This document shows positions 1 through 9,145 of a stretch of DNA of 64,000 bases, piece after piece; the first letter of the stretch is position 1; every line of letters begins with the position of its first letter. A program made the position numbers and the translations under genes. Location: positions 1-64,000 of the forward strand of contig NZ_RDQG01000039.1 in NCBI RefSeq assembly GCF_003697815.1, in the 5' to 3' direction. The stretch comes from Halalkalicoccus subterraneus. Lineage in GTDB: Archaea > Halobacteriota > Halobacteria > Halobacteriales > Halalkalicoccaceae. The notes beneath the pieces were generated by a model, which saw nothing but the letters and a program-made list of their open reading frames with translations, was not told the DNA's origin and did no database searches.

Positions 1-85
1 GATACAGCTGTAATAGATACTCTGTATCTTGCACGCCGCTCTACCAAGATACGGAGAGATCAAGACCGATACCGGTACGTGTATT

Positions 86-165
86 CCCTGTATGTACTGA
101 TTGGTACTGTCTTCATTACCCGGCCAGAATGGATGAAGCACTCGGTACGTAGGACTGCTTACTGA
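86..165 (+). repeat. Family A repeat, copy 1
   Basis: One of seven related units of about 80 bp in the first 21 kb, all in the same orientation. Each unit starts with a CCTGTATGTAG-like half and ends with a CCTGTTACGTAG-like half. Between them is a dyad whose arms are CTTCAT...ATGAAG outside and TTCT...AGAA inside, around a GGCC centre. In this copy the dyad is intact. The unit lies just before the first small membrane-protein gene. No gene occupies positions 1-267 otherwise. Confidence 0.8.
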
Positions 166-314
166 GCGCTAATCGGCTGGATATTCAATTGTTGGTCATA
201 TGGACTCTTTCAGATTCTTAAACGACTCTCCCGAAAAACATTTCTTATCGGATATCCATACTATCGTATGAAGTCTATAGAGTCCCTTCCGCTAAGGCGA
301 ATTATTGGATTATA

Positions 315-656
315 TTGCTTGCATACTTTGTTCTATTCAGTTCTGCACGTATCGTTGAGTCTGGTACGAGCCCGTGGGGATGGGTTGTGGCATTCGCTAT
401 CGGAACTGCCGTTCTTGTCGGACCTGTTATGTGGGCTATCCGCGACCGATTCTCTGAAAAGCGGCGTGAGTCTCTTGGCTACGTTGCGTGGATCATTGCT
501 CTGATCTTTATATCAGTTATACTCGGTCTCGGACTTATCTTTGAAAACCTACTACTCATGGATGTAGGTACACTCGGGGGTATTATCGGCTATACAGTCG
601 TGTTGATCCTTGAGAGGATGGTTCTACCTGAACGTCTTCAGGGCACCTCTCAATAG
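315..656 (+). CDS. Small membrane protein with about four transmembrane segments
   Basis: This 113-residue product of unknown function is mostly hydrophobic, with likely membrane spans near residues 1-12, 21-42, 53-76 and 84-102, and a short charged tail. The only usable in-frame start is TTG. In the neighbouring frame an ATG at 268 begins a short stretch (MKSIESLPLRRIIGLY) that would join smoothly to this frame if one base were shifted near 313-316. The true protein may therefore start at 268 with a frameshift in the sequence or in the gene. It is flanked on both sides by family A repeats, like several other tiny membrane-protein genes here. Confidence 0.5.
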   Translation: MLAYFVLFSSARIVESGTSPWGWVVAFAIGTAVLVGPVMWAIRDRFSEKRRESLGYVAWIIALIFISVILGLGLIFENLLLMDVGTLGGIIGYTVVLILERMVLPERLQGTSQ

Positions 657-684
657 AGTCCCTGAATTGAGCGATACGCCAATA

Positions 685-764
685 CCCTGTATGTAGCGAT
701 TGGTACTGTCTTCATTTCTCGGCTCGACTGGATAAAACGCCTGTTACGTAGGATTGCGAACTTA
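685..764 (+). repeat. Family A repeat, copy 2
   Basis: This is the second unit of the family described at 86-165. Both CCTGT...GTAG halves are well kept, but the central dyad is partly eroded (CTCGACTGG in place of CCAGAATGG). It follows the small membrane-protein gene directly. No convincing gene lies between it and the end of the permease gene at 1015. Confidence 0.8.
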
Positions 765-1014
765 TCAGTCCGAACCTTGCCTGCGGTTAACCAGCTCTAC
801 CGAGGATCTCAACAGAGCAGAAATATTATGGTATTGAAGTGATTGCCAATCGTATCAGTAGATAGTAGCGCTATTTCTTCATTCAGAAGCGTCCCTATAA
901 CTGAATTAGACGTTCTCACCATTCTAAGTTACCCAATTGAAGTTCCCAACTGATGATTTGCAAAATGTGAAGTATGCTATTGAGCTATCCCCATCCGAAC
1001 GTTCTCATTCGGGT

Positions 1015-1965
1015 TTATCGCCTCTCCATATCGACTCGTGGATCAAGCAGGCTATACGAAAGGTCCTGAACGATATTTCCAAGGACTCCAAGGCCAATAA
1101 TCACAACAGTCCCACCGAGTAGAACCGGAATATCCTGTCCGTGAGCAGCGTTCATCAATAACAGCCCGAATCCTTCAATTCCGAATAGCGTTTCGATTAC
1201 AAACACTGCGAGAATGAGTAATGCGAATGCTTCAGTGAACAGCATTGAGAAGAGTGGAATCGCCGCGTTGCGGACAACGTGGCACGCGATCCGAAACCGA
1301 CCCGCTCCCTTTGCTTTCACCAGCGCAACAAAATCGGCCGAGGCATATTCAAGCGAATGTGCTCGCGAGTAGCTCGCATAGCCACCGATCAGCGTTGTCG
1401 TGACCAGCGCGATTGGGAGAACATGTTCGAATAGCAACGGTGAGTAGCTCATTGGCGACTCGCCACCCCGCACTGTCGAGAACAGGAGCCCACCAAGCCA
1501 GAAATTCGGCAGCGCGAACAGGAGATAAACAGAACCAAGACCCCAGTTTGCGAGGCGACCGTCAGGATTCAGCCCTGCGTAGAGACCGACCAAAGTTCCG
1601 AAAGCAATCCCAATCAGAAGTGCCGGGAGAACATACATTGCCGTCCGAGAGACGGCACTTATCACCAACGTTAGTGCTGGCTCACCAGTCATAAACGACT
1701 CGCCCCAATTAAGCGTGAGCATTCTTTCCATCCACTCAACATACTGTTCCGTGATTGGACGGTCGAGGCCACGTTCCGCGAGATATTGTCGCTGGGCGAG
1801 TTCGATTTCCTCCTCGCTCCCGCCGCTAAACCTAAGTGAGGCTTCCACACCACGAAACGCCCAATCCTCGGTCAATGTAAAGAGAGCGAACACCGTTGTC
1901 AGCACCGCCCACACCGTGATGAGTCCGAGGCCAATTCGTTTTACAATCATCCGAAGGAAGTTCAT
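1015..1965 (-). CDS. dppB: Dipeptide/oligopeptide ABC transporter permease, DppB type
   Basis: This inner-membrane permease of the peptide/nickel ABC family forms half of the transport channel. It has the DppB layout: an N-terminal membrane span, a periplasm-facing domain containing GLDRPITEQY, then five spans. The coupling EAA loop reads VALVKAKGAGRFRIACHVVRN. The frame is open to 2034, but the ATG at 1965 gives the family-typical start MNFLRMIVKRIG and is preceded by an AAGGAGG-type ribosome-binding site, giving 316 residues. The gene is divergent from its partner dppC, which is unusual because dppBCDF genes normally run together. No binding-protein gene lies in the window. Confidence 0.9.
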   Translation of the reverse strand: MNFLRMIVKRIGLGLITVWAVLTTVFALFTLTEDWAFRGVEASLRFSGGSEEEIELAQRQYLAERGLDRPITEQYVEWMERMLTLNWGESFMTGEPALTLVISAVSRTAMYVLPALLIGIAFGTLVGLYAGLNPDGRLANWGLGSVYLLFALPNFWLGGLLFSTVRGGESPMSYSPLLFEHVLPIALVTTTLIGGYASYSRAHSLEYASADFVALVKAKGAGRFRIACHVVRNAAIPLFSMLFTEAFALLILAVFVIETLFGIEGFGLLLMNAAHGQDIPVLLGGTVVIIGLGVLGNIVQDLSYSLLDPRVDMERR

Positions 1966-2059
1966 TCTCCTTGCCTCCTTGTACGAAGCGTTTGTGTTCC
2001 CCCTCGCCAAACGCGAGCTGGTGGCGAAAGACATGGATATCTAAATTTCTGATAGTGGT

Positions 2060-2071
2060 CAGCAGCTGCTG
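2060..2071. promoter_or_regulatory. 12-bp palindrome in the dppB-dppC divergent promoter region
   Basis: CAGCAGCTGCTG is a perfect palindrome in the 274-bp gap between the divergent permease genes. It could be a regulator site for either promoter. A palindrome of this length can occur by chance, so this is only a candidate. Confidence 0.25.
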
Positions 2072-2239
2072 GAAATGCACGTTTCATAAGGGCCAGTACA
2101 TTAGGGATCTATCTGAGTGTCAGGTATGTTCACCGGTATCATTAAGTGTTACTACTGGATAGATACTCCAGTTGAAGGTAATACGATTGACGACAGTGTG
2201 TGGTCTATTCGGTGCTGATATGCAGTATACGTAGTATCG

Positions 2240-3445
2240 ATGAGCACATTTGACGAGTCACCACGGTTCGAGCGGATCAACTGGGATGAGGTCAATCGAG
2301 GGGGGCGGCTCATTTCTTCGGAGCGGGCCATCCTTCTCGCCGGACTTCTACTCGTCCTTTCGCTGTATTTGTATGATGTATTCGTCACTCAGGTTTACAC
2401 CATTGGGATGTGGCGAGCGGAGCCAATCGATTGGGTGGTTTTGCTTGCTATCGTGGTTCTGTTCGCCTACGGTATAGTGCCTATGATCAATCACTGGGAC
2501 TCAGTTTGGCCAGTACTACGTCGGCTCATTTCGAGGCCATCGGGACTGTTCGCAAGCGTCTACCTGTTCGTGTTTGTACTTCTTGGCGCACTCGGTCCCC
2601 CTATTCTCTCTGACCCTGGTCTCGGGTTTCAACACGCGTTTCAACCTCCGATTGGGTTCTCGACGCAAGCGACTCCGGGTGATTGTCTTGGGACAACCAC
2701 CGGTCCACCACTCAGCCAACGCTGTCACGGTTCGCTCACATATCTGCTCGGAACTAATCAGCGCGGCCTTCCAATGGGATTCCTGCTGATCTCCGGCGCG
2801 CGTGTCGCCCTCTACATCGTCGTCTTCACCGCCGCGTTCGTTGTTCCGTTGGCCGCTGCCGTCGGCATCATCGCAGGATTACGTGGTGGTCTCGTTGACA
2901 GCCTTCTTATGTCTTATGTCGATATTCAGCTTTCTATTCCTGCAATTATCCTGTACTTTCTTGGCTATGCGTACTGGAACCCGTCGTTGCTTTTACTACT
3001 AGCCACCTTCGGCCTACTCAGCTGGGGCGGAATCGCTCGCCTTGTTCGAAGCGAAGTCCTCCAACGACGTGAGGACGGCCACGTCCTTGTCGCCCGAAGC
3101 CTCGGTGCTTCCCGACTCTATATCGCAAAACGACACATCCTTCCGAATGTCACCAACACACTTGTTCCCGCGATCTTTCATCTTTTTGCTATGCTTGTCC
3201 TTATCGAAGCGGGGATCGCCTTCCTCGGTTTTCATGACCTGGAACTCTACTCATGGGGATCGACGATCAGCGAATCGATTAACGCCGCAGTTCCAGGCTA
3301 CGTACAGAGCCGTGCGGACGAGCCCGCTTACATGATCTGGTGGGTGTCGACCCTCCCTGCCCTCGCGCTGACGATGACGGTGTTTTCGTTCAAACTGGTC
3401 GGAGACTGTCTCAGAGACGCACTCGATCCCCGGCAAAAAGGATAG
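2240..3445 (+). CDS. dppC: Dipeptide/oligopeptide ABC transporter permease, DppC type
   Basis: This is the second membrane permease of the peptide ABC transporter, 401 residues. The N-terminal third is longer than in bacterial DppC: it adds two membrane spans (about residues 30-50 and 65-82) before the usual first span near residue 105, a form common in haloarchaea. A substrate-side domain with two Cys follows, then five spans. The EAA coupling loop is LVARSLGASRLYIAKRHILPN-like near residue 285. It ends three bases before the dppD start, so dppC, dppD and dppF form one transcription unit. Confidence 0.9.
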   Translation: MSTFDESPRFERINWDEVNRGGRLISSERAILLAGLLLVLSLYLYDVFVTQVYTIGMWRAEPIDWVVLLAIVVLFAYGIVPMINHWDSVWPVLRRLISRPSGLFASVYLFVFVLLGALGPPILSDPGLGFQHAFQPPIGFSTQATPGDCLGTTTGPPLSQRCHGSLTYLLGTNQRGLPMGFLLISGARVALYIVVFTAAFVVPLAAAVGIIAGLRGGLVDSLLMSYVDIQLSIPAIILYFLGYAYWNPSLLLLLATFGLLSWGGIARLVRSEVLQRREDGHVLVARSLGASRLYIAKRHILPNVTNTLVPAIFHLFAMLVLIEAGIAFLGFHDLELYSWGSTISESINAAVPGYVQSRADEPAYMIWWVSTLPALALTMTVFSFKLVGDCLRDALDPRQKG

Positions 3446-3447
3446 TA

Positions 3448-4512
3448 ATGACGGCCGAAATTTCATTCACGACGCAAGCTACACACATGAAAAATGATCA
3501 CCTACTCTCAGTCAAGGACCTCCGGACCTACATCCGGGGTGAGCAGAAAACAATTCATGCTGTTGATGGGGTGAGCTTTGTCGTTAAGCCTGGTGAGACG
3601 GTTTGTCTCGTCGGCGAATCTGGCAGTGGTAAAAGCGTTACCTGTGCTTCACTCACCGGAATTATCCCCCAACCACCTGCAGAAATTGTCGACGGATCGA
3701 TCATTTTTAACGGCGAGTCACTTCTCGATGCAGACGAAGCAGCCCTCCGCCAGATTCGGGGTAACCGTATTGCACATGTCTTTCAGAACCCACAGACAGC
3801 GCTTGATCCGGTTTACACAGTCGGTGAACAAGTGGTTGAGGCGATGACTATTCATCGAGACATCCCCGCACAAGCCGCACGCAGACGGACCGTCGAACTT
3901 TTCAAACGGGTTGGAATCCCGCGCGCGAGTGCTACAGTCGACAGCTACCCCCACGAGTTTTCTAGCGGCCAGCGCCAGCGCATTGCGATTGCGATAGCAC
4001 TCGCGGCCAATCCTGATCTCCTCATCGCTGATGAGCCGACGACCGCTGTCGATGTGACCGTCCAAGCCCGATTGATCGAACTGCTGAGAGAATTAACCGA
4101 CGGTGGAATGTCGCTACTGTGTGTCACCCATGATCTACGCGTTGTTTCCGCACTCGCCGATAGAGTGTTGGTAATGTTCGGCGGGACAATCGTCGAACGC
4201 GGACCCACTAAAGAACTGTTTACGCAGCCGTCGCATCCCTATACGCAAGCTTTGTTCGAGAGCTATAGCGGACTTTCTCGACGCTCAAACCGTTCCACAC
4301 GCACCAAAATTCCAACGAACGGCTGCCGTTTCCGTGCTGAGTGTTCACATGCAATTGAGGAATGCGCGAAAGACGAGCAGCCCCCTTTCTATACGGTTGC
4401 CGGCTGCCAGGATCATTGTACATCGTGTGTGCACTACGGATCAGAAGGGGATCCAGGACCGATCATTGCCAATGCACACGAGGCTCAGCCTAAAGGAGGA
4501 ACTGATGACTGA
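3448..4512 (+). CDS. dppD: Peptide ABC transporter ATP-binding protein, DppD type
   Basis: This cytoplasmic ATPase energises peptide import, 354 residues. Walker A (GESGSGKS) is near residues 56-63, the signature (SSGQRQR) near 171, Walker B (LLIADEP) near 190 and the switch His (THD) near 227. The C-terminus has the Cys-rich oligopeptide-transporter extension (GCRFRAECSHAIEEC, then CQDHC). The ATG at 3448 directly follows the dppC stop and has a GGATAG-like site upstream; another start at 3487 is possible. The 3' end overlaps dppF by eight bases. Confidence 0.9.
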   Translation: MTAEISFTTQATHMKNDHLLSVKDLRTYIRGEQKTIHAVDGVSFVVKPGETVCLVGESGSGKSVTCASLTGIIPQPPAEIVDGSIIFNGESLLDADEAALRQIRGNRIAHVFQNPQTALDPVYTVGEQVVEAMTIHRDIPAQAARRRTVELFKRVGIPRASATVDSYPHEFSSGQRQRIAIAIALAANPDLLIADEPTTAVDVTVQARLIELLRELTDGGMSLLCVTHDLRVVSALADRVLVMFGGTIVERGPTKELFTQPSHPYTQALFESYSGLSRRSNRSTRTKIPTNGCRFRAECSHAIEECAKDEQPPFYTVAGCQDHCTSCVHYGSEGDPGPIIANAHEAQPKGGTDD

Positions 4513-5794
4513 TCCCGCAAAATCCGAACCGCCACTGCTTGAAGTCGAGAACCTCGAAACTCATTATCAAATTACCAAGGGGTTGCTGCGTCGGGAGGTT
4601 GGTCGGGTTCGGGCTGTAGATGGCGTGAGCTTCGCCATCGCCCGTGGCGAGGCGTTTGGGCTCGTAGGAGAATCGGGCAGTGGAAAGACGACGACCGCTC
4701 TCTCCGTACTCGGACTTGAAAAGCCGACCAGCGGTGAGATTCGCTTCGACGGGAATAGTATAACCGGTCTCCCAATGAGCGATTTACAATCGTTTCGCCG
4801 GCGTGCTCAGCTCATCGTTCAGGATCCGAATGAAGCGTTCAGCCCACGGATGAGCGTCGGTCAAGCGGTCGCCGAACCGCTTGCACTCCACGGAATGGGC
4901 GATGGAGATCGTCGGCGGGCGATTATCGAAGACCTACTCGAACGTGTCGGGCTGTCAGCGAGCGACGCTGATCTCTACCCTCATGAGTTCTCTGACGGAG
5001 AAAAACAGCGCCTCTCTATTGCCCGAGCGCTCGTTCTCAACCCCGATTTGATCGTGGCCGACGAGCCAACGAGTGCACTCGATGGTCGGGTTCGATCTGA
5101 TATTCTCGCACTGCTCGACTCAGTACGGAATGAATTCGATATTTCAATGCTGTTCATTAGCCACGACCTCGATACTATAGGTCGATTTTGTGATCGTATT
5201 GGAGTGATGTATCTTGGCAAGATAGTTGAAAAGGGCAATATCGATAATGTTCTTGAATCACCCGCACATCCTTATACCCGCCTGTTGCTCAATTCGGTTC
5301 CGAATCTCGATCCGACCGATCAGGATTTTCCCCGGCCATTAACCGATACAGTTCCAGATCCGTCTAATCCGCCATCCGGATGTCGGTACCACACCCGGTG
5401 TTCAGAAATAATCCCACCCGATGATATAGACCTGCCCCATGAGCAGTGGCGGTCAATTGCTGCATTCAAGTTTGCACTCAAAACGGGTGAACTGCCTGAA
5501 GAAATCGACGTGGGCAAGTCGTCGCGCGGCGAGATACGAGCGGTATTCGAGCTTCCCAAGACGATTCCTGATGATCGTATGGACCGTAGGGTCAAAGCGG
5601 CGATCATCTCTTTAGCTCATGGTGAGAGATGTGATGCATATGAACAGCTCAATAACATAACCGTGAACGTCTGTGAGAGAGCAGTACCCGAGGATATTGA
5701 AAAAGACGGACGATACATTGCATGTCATCACTACGATCCAACGGTTGAGGGCGCTGCGGGGCGCGTGCTTTCACAGTGCGACATGACGCGATAG
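4505..5794 (+). CDS. dppF: Peptide ABC transporter ATP-binding protein, DppF type
   Basis: This is the second ATPase of the peptide importer, 429 residues. Walker A (GESGSGKT) lies near 55-62, a modified signature (FSDGEKQR instead of SGGQ) near 161, and Walker B (LIVADEPTS) near 181. After residue 290 there is the Cys-containing C-terminal domain (GCRYHTRCSEI) followed by a long extra tail of about 100 residues with further Cys and His, typical of haloarchaeal DppF. The start was chosen because the ATG sits behind AAGGAGGAACTG and overlaps the dppD stop. It pairs with dppD as a heterodimer. Confidence 0.9.
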   Translation: MTDPAKSEPPLLEVENLETHYQITKGLLRREVGRVRAVDGVSFAIARGEAFGLVGESGSGKTTTALSVLGLEKPTSGEIRFDGNSITGLPMSDLQSFRRRAQLIVQDPNEAFSPRMSVGQAVAEPLALHGMGDGDRRRAIIEDLLERVGLSASDADLYPHEFSDGEKQRLSIARALVLNPDLIVADEPTSALDGRVRSDILALLDSVRNEFDISMLFISHDLDTIGRFCDRIGVMYLGKIVEKGNIDNVLESPAHPYTRLLLNSVPNLDPTDQDFPRPLTDTVPDPSNPPSGCRYHTRCSEIIPPDDIDLPHEQWRSIAAFKFALKTGELPEEIDVGKSSRGEIRAVFELPKTIPDDRMDRRVKAAIISLAHGERCDAYEQLNNITVNVCERAVPEDIEKDGRYIACHHYDPTVEGAAGRVLSQCDMTR

Positions 5795-6226
5795 CAGGCT
5801 GACGATAGATACGATGAATTGATATGTCATAGACTATCGAAAGCTCTTATGTTATAGGGCTGACCGCGTGATCGCCTCGGAGATCTCGCGTCTCTCCCAT
5901 TCCAGGCGCAGCCTCGTAACCTCCGTCGAGCTCGACGGTTTCGCTGCTCATACTCAGTATCGTTTGACGTCGAGGCCGTCGACGTTCTTGAAGTAACTAT
6001 GTGATTTGCATTCCTGCTATTCGTTGCTGATGTATTCATTGCAGGCACTATCGGTCCCGCAACACCGTTTGGGTAAACATGTACGTGAGCGGTATCTACT
6101 TCCCCTGTATGTAGCGCTGAGTAATCCCAGAAGTTCATCTACGGAGGATGTCAACAAAACTAAATCCTGTATTCTGCACCTGTTTAATCTATGTATTTAT
6201 AGTATGTACACACATATAATATCGCA
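5795..6226. other. Gene-free gap with gene scraps and a repeat half
   Basis: No intact gene was found. On the minus strand, about 5847-5998 reads like two haloarchaeal coding scraps: a C-terminal end (YFKNVDGLDVKRY, then stop) and a 34-codon frame beginning MSSETVELDGGYEAA. They are probably remains of a lost gene. At 6103-6140 the sequence matches the left half of a family A repeat, followed by unrelated bases. Confidence 0.35.
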
Positions 6227-6547
6227 ATGGTAGATGAGGCTACTGAACGAGTTCTCTGGATATGGACGCTGTCGGAACTTGCTCTACTTGGCGTCTTCTT
6301 TCTCCTCCTTGCCGCCAGTCTATTTGGTGAGGGTTCACTCCTTTCAACAGTATCTCGGCAAGTACGAATCATAGCACTGGGGCTATTAACAGTTGAATTG
6401 CTCATTCCGCTGTTCGTGTACCTTAATCTACGCCGGAGTCCTCATAGGTCAGACACCATTTGGATCCATATCGCTGCAATGCCCTTGCTCAATATTCTCG
6501 GCCTCATGGCCTATCTTGCAGACCGAAACCAGAATCAGCAAGAATGA
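6227..6547 (+). CDS. Small membrane protein, three predicted spans
   Basis: This 106-residue hydrophobic protein of unknown function has predicted membrane spans near residues 10-32, 46-66 and 78-98, and a short polar C-terminus ending DRNQNQQE. A degenerate family A half-repeat lies upstream and an intact copy follows immediately (6578-6657). Base composition is AT-richer than in the transporter genes to the left. No relative was recognised. Confidence 0.55.
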   Translation: MVDEATERVLWIWTLSELALLGVFFLLLAASLFGEGSLLSTVSRQVRIIALGLLTVELLIPLFVYLNLRRSPHRSDTIWIHIAAMPLLNILGLMAYLADRNQNQQE

Positions 6548-6577
6548 CTGTTCTACTGGTACACCGATACGTAGACG

Positions 6578-6657
6578 CTCTGTATGTTGTGATTGGTATG
6601 GTCTTCAGTTCTCGGCCAGAATGGATGAAGCGCCTGTTCTGTAGGACTGGGAACTGA
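6578..6657 (+). repeat. Family A repeat, copy 3
   Basis: This is a well-conserved unit with an intact central dyad (CTTC...GGCC...GAAG). It sits between two small membrane-protein genes that converge on it, one on each strand. The right half reads CCTGTTCTGTAG. Confidence 0.8.
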
Positions 6658-6705
6658 ACAGCAGTTATCAGTTGGTCAAAGAGGGGCCCAAAGAGTCGCT
6701 CTCGT

Positions 6706-6903
6706 TCAGTCCATTACTCTTCTGGCACCAACAACTACAGCAATTCCGGCAACGACGACACCGATGATTGTTGGAATGAGCTGTCCAGATCCCCACTCCC
6801 ATCCGAAGAACTGCGTTCCCACAATAGCGATGATGGCTATGAGGATGGCGAATGCAGTAATCACAGATGACTGGTCTTGATACTTAGCGACCATCTTTGC
6901 CAC
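6706..6903 (-). CDS. Very small membrane protein, two spans
   Basis: This 65-residue protein has a short charged N-terminus (MAKMVAKYQDQSS), two hydrophobic spans (about 15-31 and 43-60) and the end GARRVMD. Its function is unknown; size and layout suggest a membrane-inserted hairpin. It is bracketed by family A repeats at 6578-6657 and 6935-7014. The repetitive context and the clean membrane pattern argue that the frame is real. Confidence 0.45.
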   Translation of the reverse strand: MAKMVAKYQDQSSVITAFAILIAIIAIVGTQFFGWEWGSGQLIPTIIGVVVAGIAVVVGARRVMD

Positions 6904-6934
6904 GAATATTACTGGCTGGTGTGAAAAATGTATG

Positions 6935-7014
6935 CCCTATATGTAGCGATTAGTTCTGTCTTCGTTTCCAGCTCGGATGGATGAAGTACCTGTTACATAG
7001 AGGTGCACATTGAC
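6935..7014 (+). repeat. Family A repeat, copy 4
   Basis: This is a diverged unit: the left half is CCTATATGTAG and the right half CCTGTTACATAG. The dyad is weakened (CCAGCTCGGATGG centre). It follows the promoter side of the 65-residue membrane-protein gene. Confidence 0.7.
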
Positions 7015-7154
7015 TGTCTTGTTGGATTTCATGGCCAGTTTGTGGAAAAGCGACCGTGTGAGTTCGTGACTATCAACCTTCTCTCTGTCTCAATAGATAT
7101 CAGTATGCAACTCGTCCGTGGAAACTAGAAAAGACCGACCGGGGCATGTTATGT

Positions 7155-7889
7155 TTATGTGTCCTCAGGAGGGTCCGGTGCTTGTGGAACGTGAGAGAGC
7201 GCAAGGATAAACAGTAGAATTGCGACCAGCAGTAATGCTAATCCAACAATCGAATCACTAGTAACTGGAATCTGGGAAATTGCTATTGTAACTATAACGG
7301 AAATAACGGCGACCACAGTACTTGTTGTGATTCTGTTTGTTTCGGCAGAGATCGTTTCAGCCGTTGTCCCAACCTGCTCACCGAGTCTGATTGCTTGGTT
7401 CGCTACATCCCAAGATAGAAACACTCCTCCCACCGCTACTGCTAACCGCCAGAACGGTGGTGTATCAACGATAGTAGCTCCTAGTATGCCACCAAATATT
7501 AACGCAATTCCAACACTTGCAAGCCAGCGTGCTAACCGAGCCTTAACTGAAAACACCCCAAGAGTCACTACCAACAGCCCAATTCCACACGAAAGACAGA
7601 CGAGTAAAATCGGTAAGGGTGGAGCAAGGACTACAAAACCACTCAGTGCTAAAACAGCGCCTACGAATCCTACTCCAGTGAGAATCCGTCCAATAATTCT
7701 GTGGCTACGTCGACGGAGGAGTACCCCACCAATGAACAGTGTGAGACCTACTGCTTCTAACAGGAGTGGCACGGTCTGAATCGGTCCCGTCGAACCCGCT
7801 AAACACGCACCAACTAGTATAACAAAAGCAGTACTTGAACTCACTGTTGTCGGTAGCTGGTTCCTCGGATTGCCTGGAAGAGAACTCAT
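7155..7889 (-). CDS. Polytopic membrane protein, last gene of MoxR/DUF58 operon 1 (DUF7519-like)
   Basis: This 244-residue protein has about seven membrane spans. It is the last gene of a five-gene minus-strand operon headed by moxR, and its start overlaps the DUF58 stop by four bases. The protein at 44176-44895 is its counterpart in a second operon: both have a double-Arg motif after the second span (LLRRRSHRIIGR here, LVRRRGHRVLGG there) and matching stretches SWDVANQAIRLGEQVG and TWDMAEHAITLGNDVG. Its role is unknown; it probably anchors or assembles the DUF58 partner at the membrane. The DUF number is from memory. Confidence 0.75.
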   Translation of the reverse strand: MSSLPGNPRNQLPTTVSSSTAFVILVGACLAGSTGPIQTVPLLLEAVGLTLFIGGVLLRRRSHRIIGRILTGVGFVGAVLALSGFVVLAPPLPILLVCLSCGIGLLVVTLGVFSVKARLARWLASVGIALIFGGILGATIVDTPPFWRLAVAVGGVFLSWDVANQAIRLGEQVGTTAETISAETNRITTSTVVAVISVIVTIAISQIPVTSDSIVGLALLLVAILLFILALSHVPQAPDPPEDT

Positions 7890-9145
7890 TGTCTTACTTC
7901 GGTAGAGATCGCCGTATCGAGTGATTCTTCTGGCTTCCAGTCAACAGTTCTGATATCTGCCCGCCTAAGAGCAGCGAGACGATTCATCCGTTGAAGTTGC
8001 GCAACTGCAGCCCCCGTTGATTGTGCTGTCGTCACATTCGGTGATACCACTGTCACTGAGTGGCCGTCTGCTTGGAGGAGGCGAGCTGTTTCGATCGGAA
8101 ACATATCGAGTACCGGTGAGAGAATGATTACTCCCGTATCCCGTCCAATTCGTGTTTGGAGCAGACGAACCTGTTCACCAACACTCTCGTCAGCAGTGCG
8201 TTTGTCTGGTGGTTCAAGCGGGAGGATAGTGGGGTCCTCAAGAGTCTGTTGCACGGTTGCAATGTGATGAGGTCCGGTATCTGGAGCGAGCCAACAGTGA
8301 TTGGACCCAAACGTCGTGATTCCTATCGGCTTATTTACGTCTGAAAATGCATCTAGCAATTCACGTGCCGCAGTACGCTCATAGAAGACGGCATGTGGTT
8401 CACCGGTTCCGGACGATCGATAGCAGCTCTCTCGTGCGTCGAGACAGAGGATCGTTGCTTGGGATTGATCTTCACGGAAACTAATGGTTGTTAACTCACT
8501 GTCTCGAGCATACCGGTTCCAGTCAATTCTGTTCGGTGGATCTCCAAGCTGATAGGATCGTACTTTCGAGAATTCTGTTCCGTTTCCGCCTCCAGTCGTG
8601 AGAGTTGCTCCTGCACGGTGATGCATTGCCTGCCCAAACGAAACTGCTTGGATGGGTGAGCGACAGGCGAGTTCAGTGTCTGTTGAGACGGTCGTTTCGA
8701 CCGCAATACTGCCACTCATATCTCTCAGAATGACAGTTGCCGGTCTGAACCGATGAACACCGTGTTTTGCGAGAACTGTATACGGGAACGTCGTATCATC
8801 ACCGGGTCCGAGTGCTGCTGCATGACGCGCTGATCCACCTTGGACTGCAAGCATTGGAGGCACTCCGTCAACGATAGAGACATGAGAAAGGGGCTGATCG
8901 CCACTATTTCGGAGTGTAACAGTGACCTCGATATTCTGATTATGTGCTGGATCGGTCTCGGAGATAGTTCGTTCAATGGCAAGTGTTGAATCCGGGATCG
9001 CTGTAAGATGTGAATAGAGAGCAAAAACTACACCAGGAATCGACAGGAGCAACAATGCTGGTTCTCCCAAAAAAACGCCGAGTCCACTCGTAAGCAGTGC
9101 GGCGATAAGAGCGCCATTCCAGAATGTCGTTCGTCGGGTCACCAT
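7886..9145 (-). CDS. DUF58 (vWA-like) membrane protein, operon 1
   Basis: This 419-residue protein has two N-terminal membrane spans (about 10-45), a beta-rich domain of the kind seen in surface proteins (residues 50-150), then the DUF58 core. The DUF58 signature is clear near residues 188-225: GTEFSKVRSYQLGD, RIDWNRYAR and TTISFRED. DUF58 proteins resemble von Willebrand factor A domains and work with MoxR AAA+ ATPases as chaperone-like pairs, often on envelope or redox proteins. It overlaps both neighbours. A paralogue sits at 42893-44176. The substrate of this system is not known. Confidence 0.85.
   Translation of the reverse strand: MVTRRTTFWNGALIAALLTSGLGVFLGEPALLLLSIPGVVFALYSHLTAIPDSTLAIERTISETDPAHNQNIEVTVTLRNSGDQPLSHVSIVDGVPPMLAVQGGSARHAAALGPGDDTTFPYTVLAKHGVHRFRPATVILRDMSGSIAVETTVSTDTELACRSPIQAVSFGQAMHHRAGATLTTGGGNGTEFSKVRSYQLGDPPNRIDWNRYARDSELTTISFREDQSQATILCLDARESCYRSSGTGEPHAVFYERTAARELLDAFSDVNKPIGITTFGSNHCWLAPDTGPHHIATVQQTLEDPTILPLEPPDKRTADESVGEQVRLLQTRIGRDTGVIILSPVLDMFPIETARLLQADGHSVTVVSPNVTTAQSTGAAVAQLQRMNRLAALRRADIRTVDWKPEESLDTAISTEVRQ

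Noticed and set aside
937-1122. Open frame on the plus strand opposite the end of dppB
   Set aside because: It lies mostly inside the permease gene on the other strand and has no coding character of its own.
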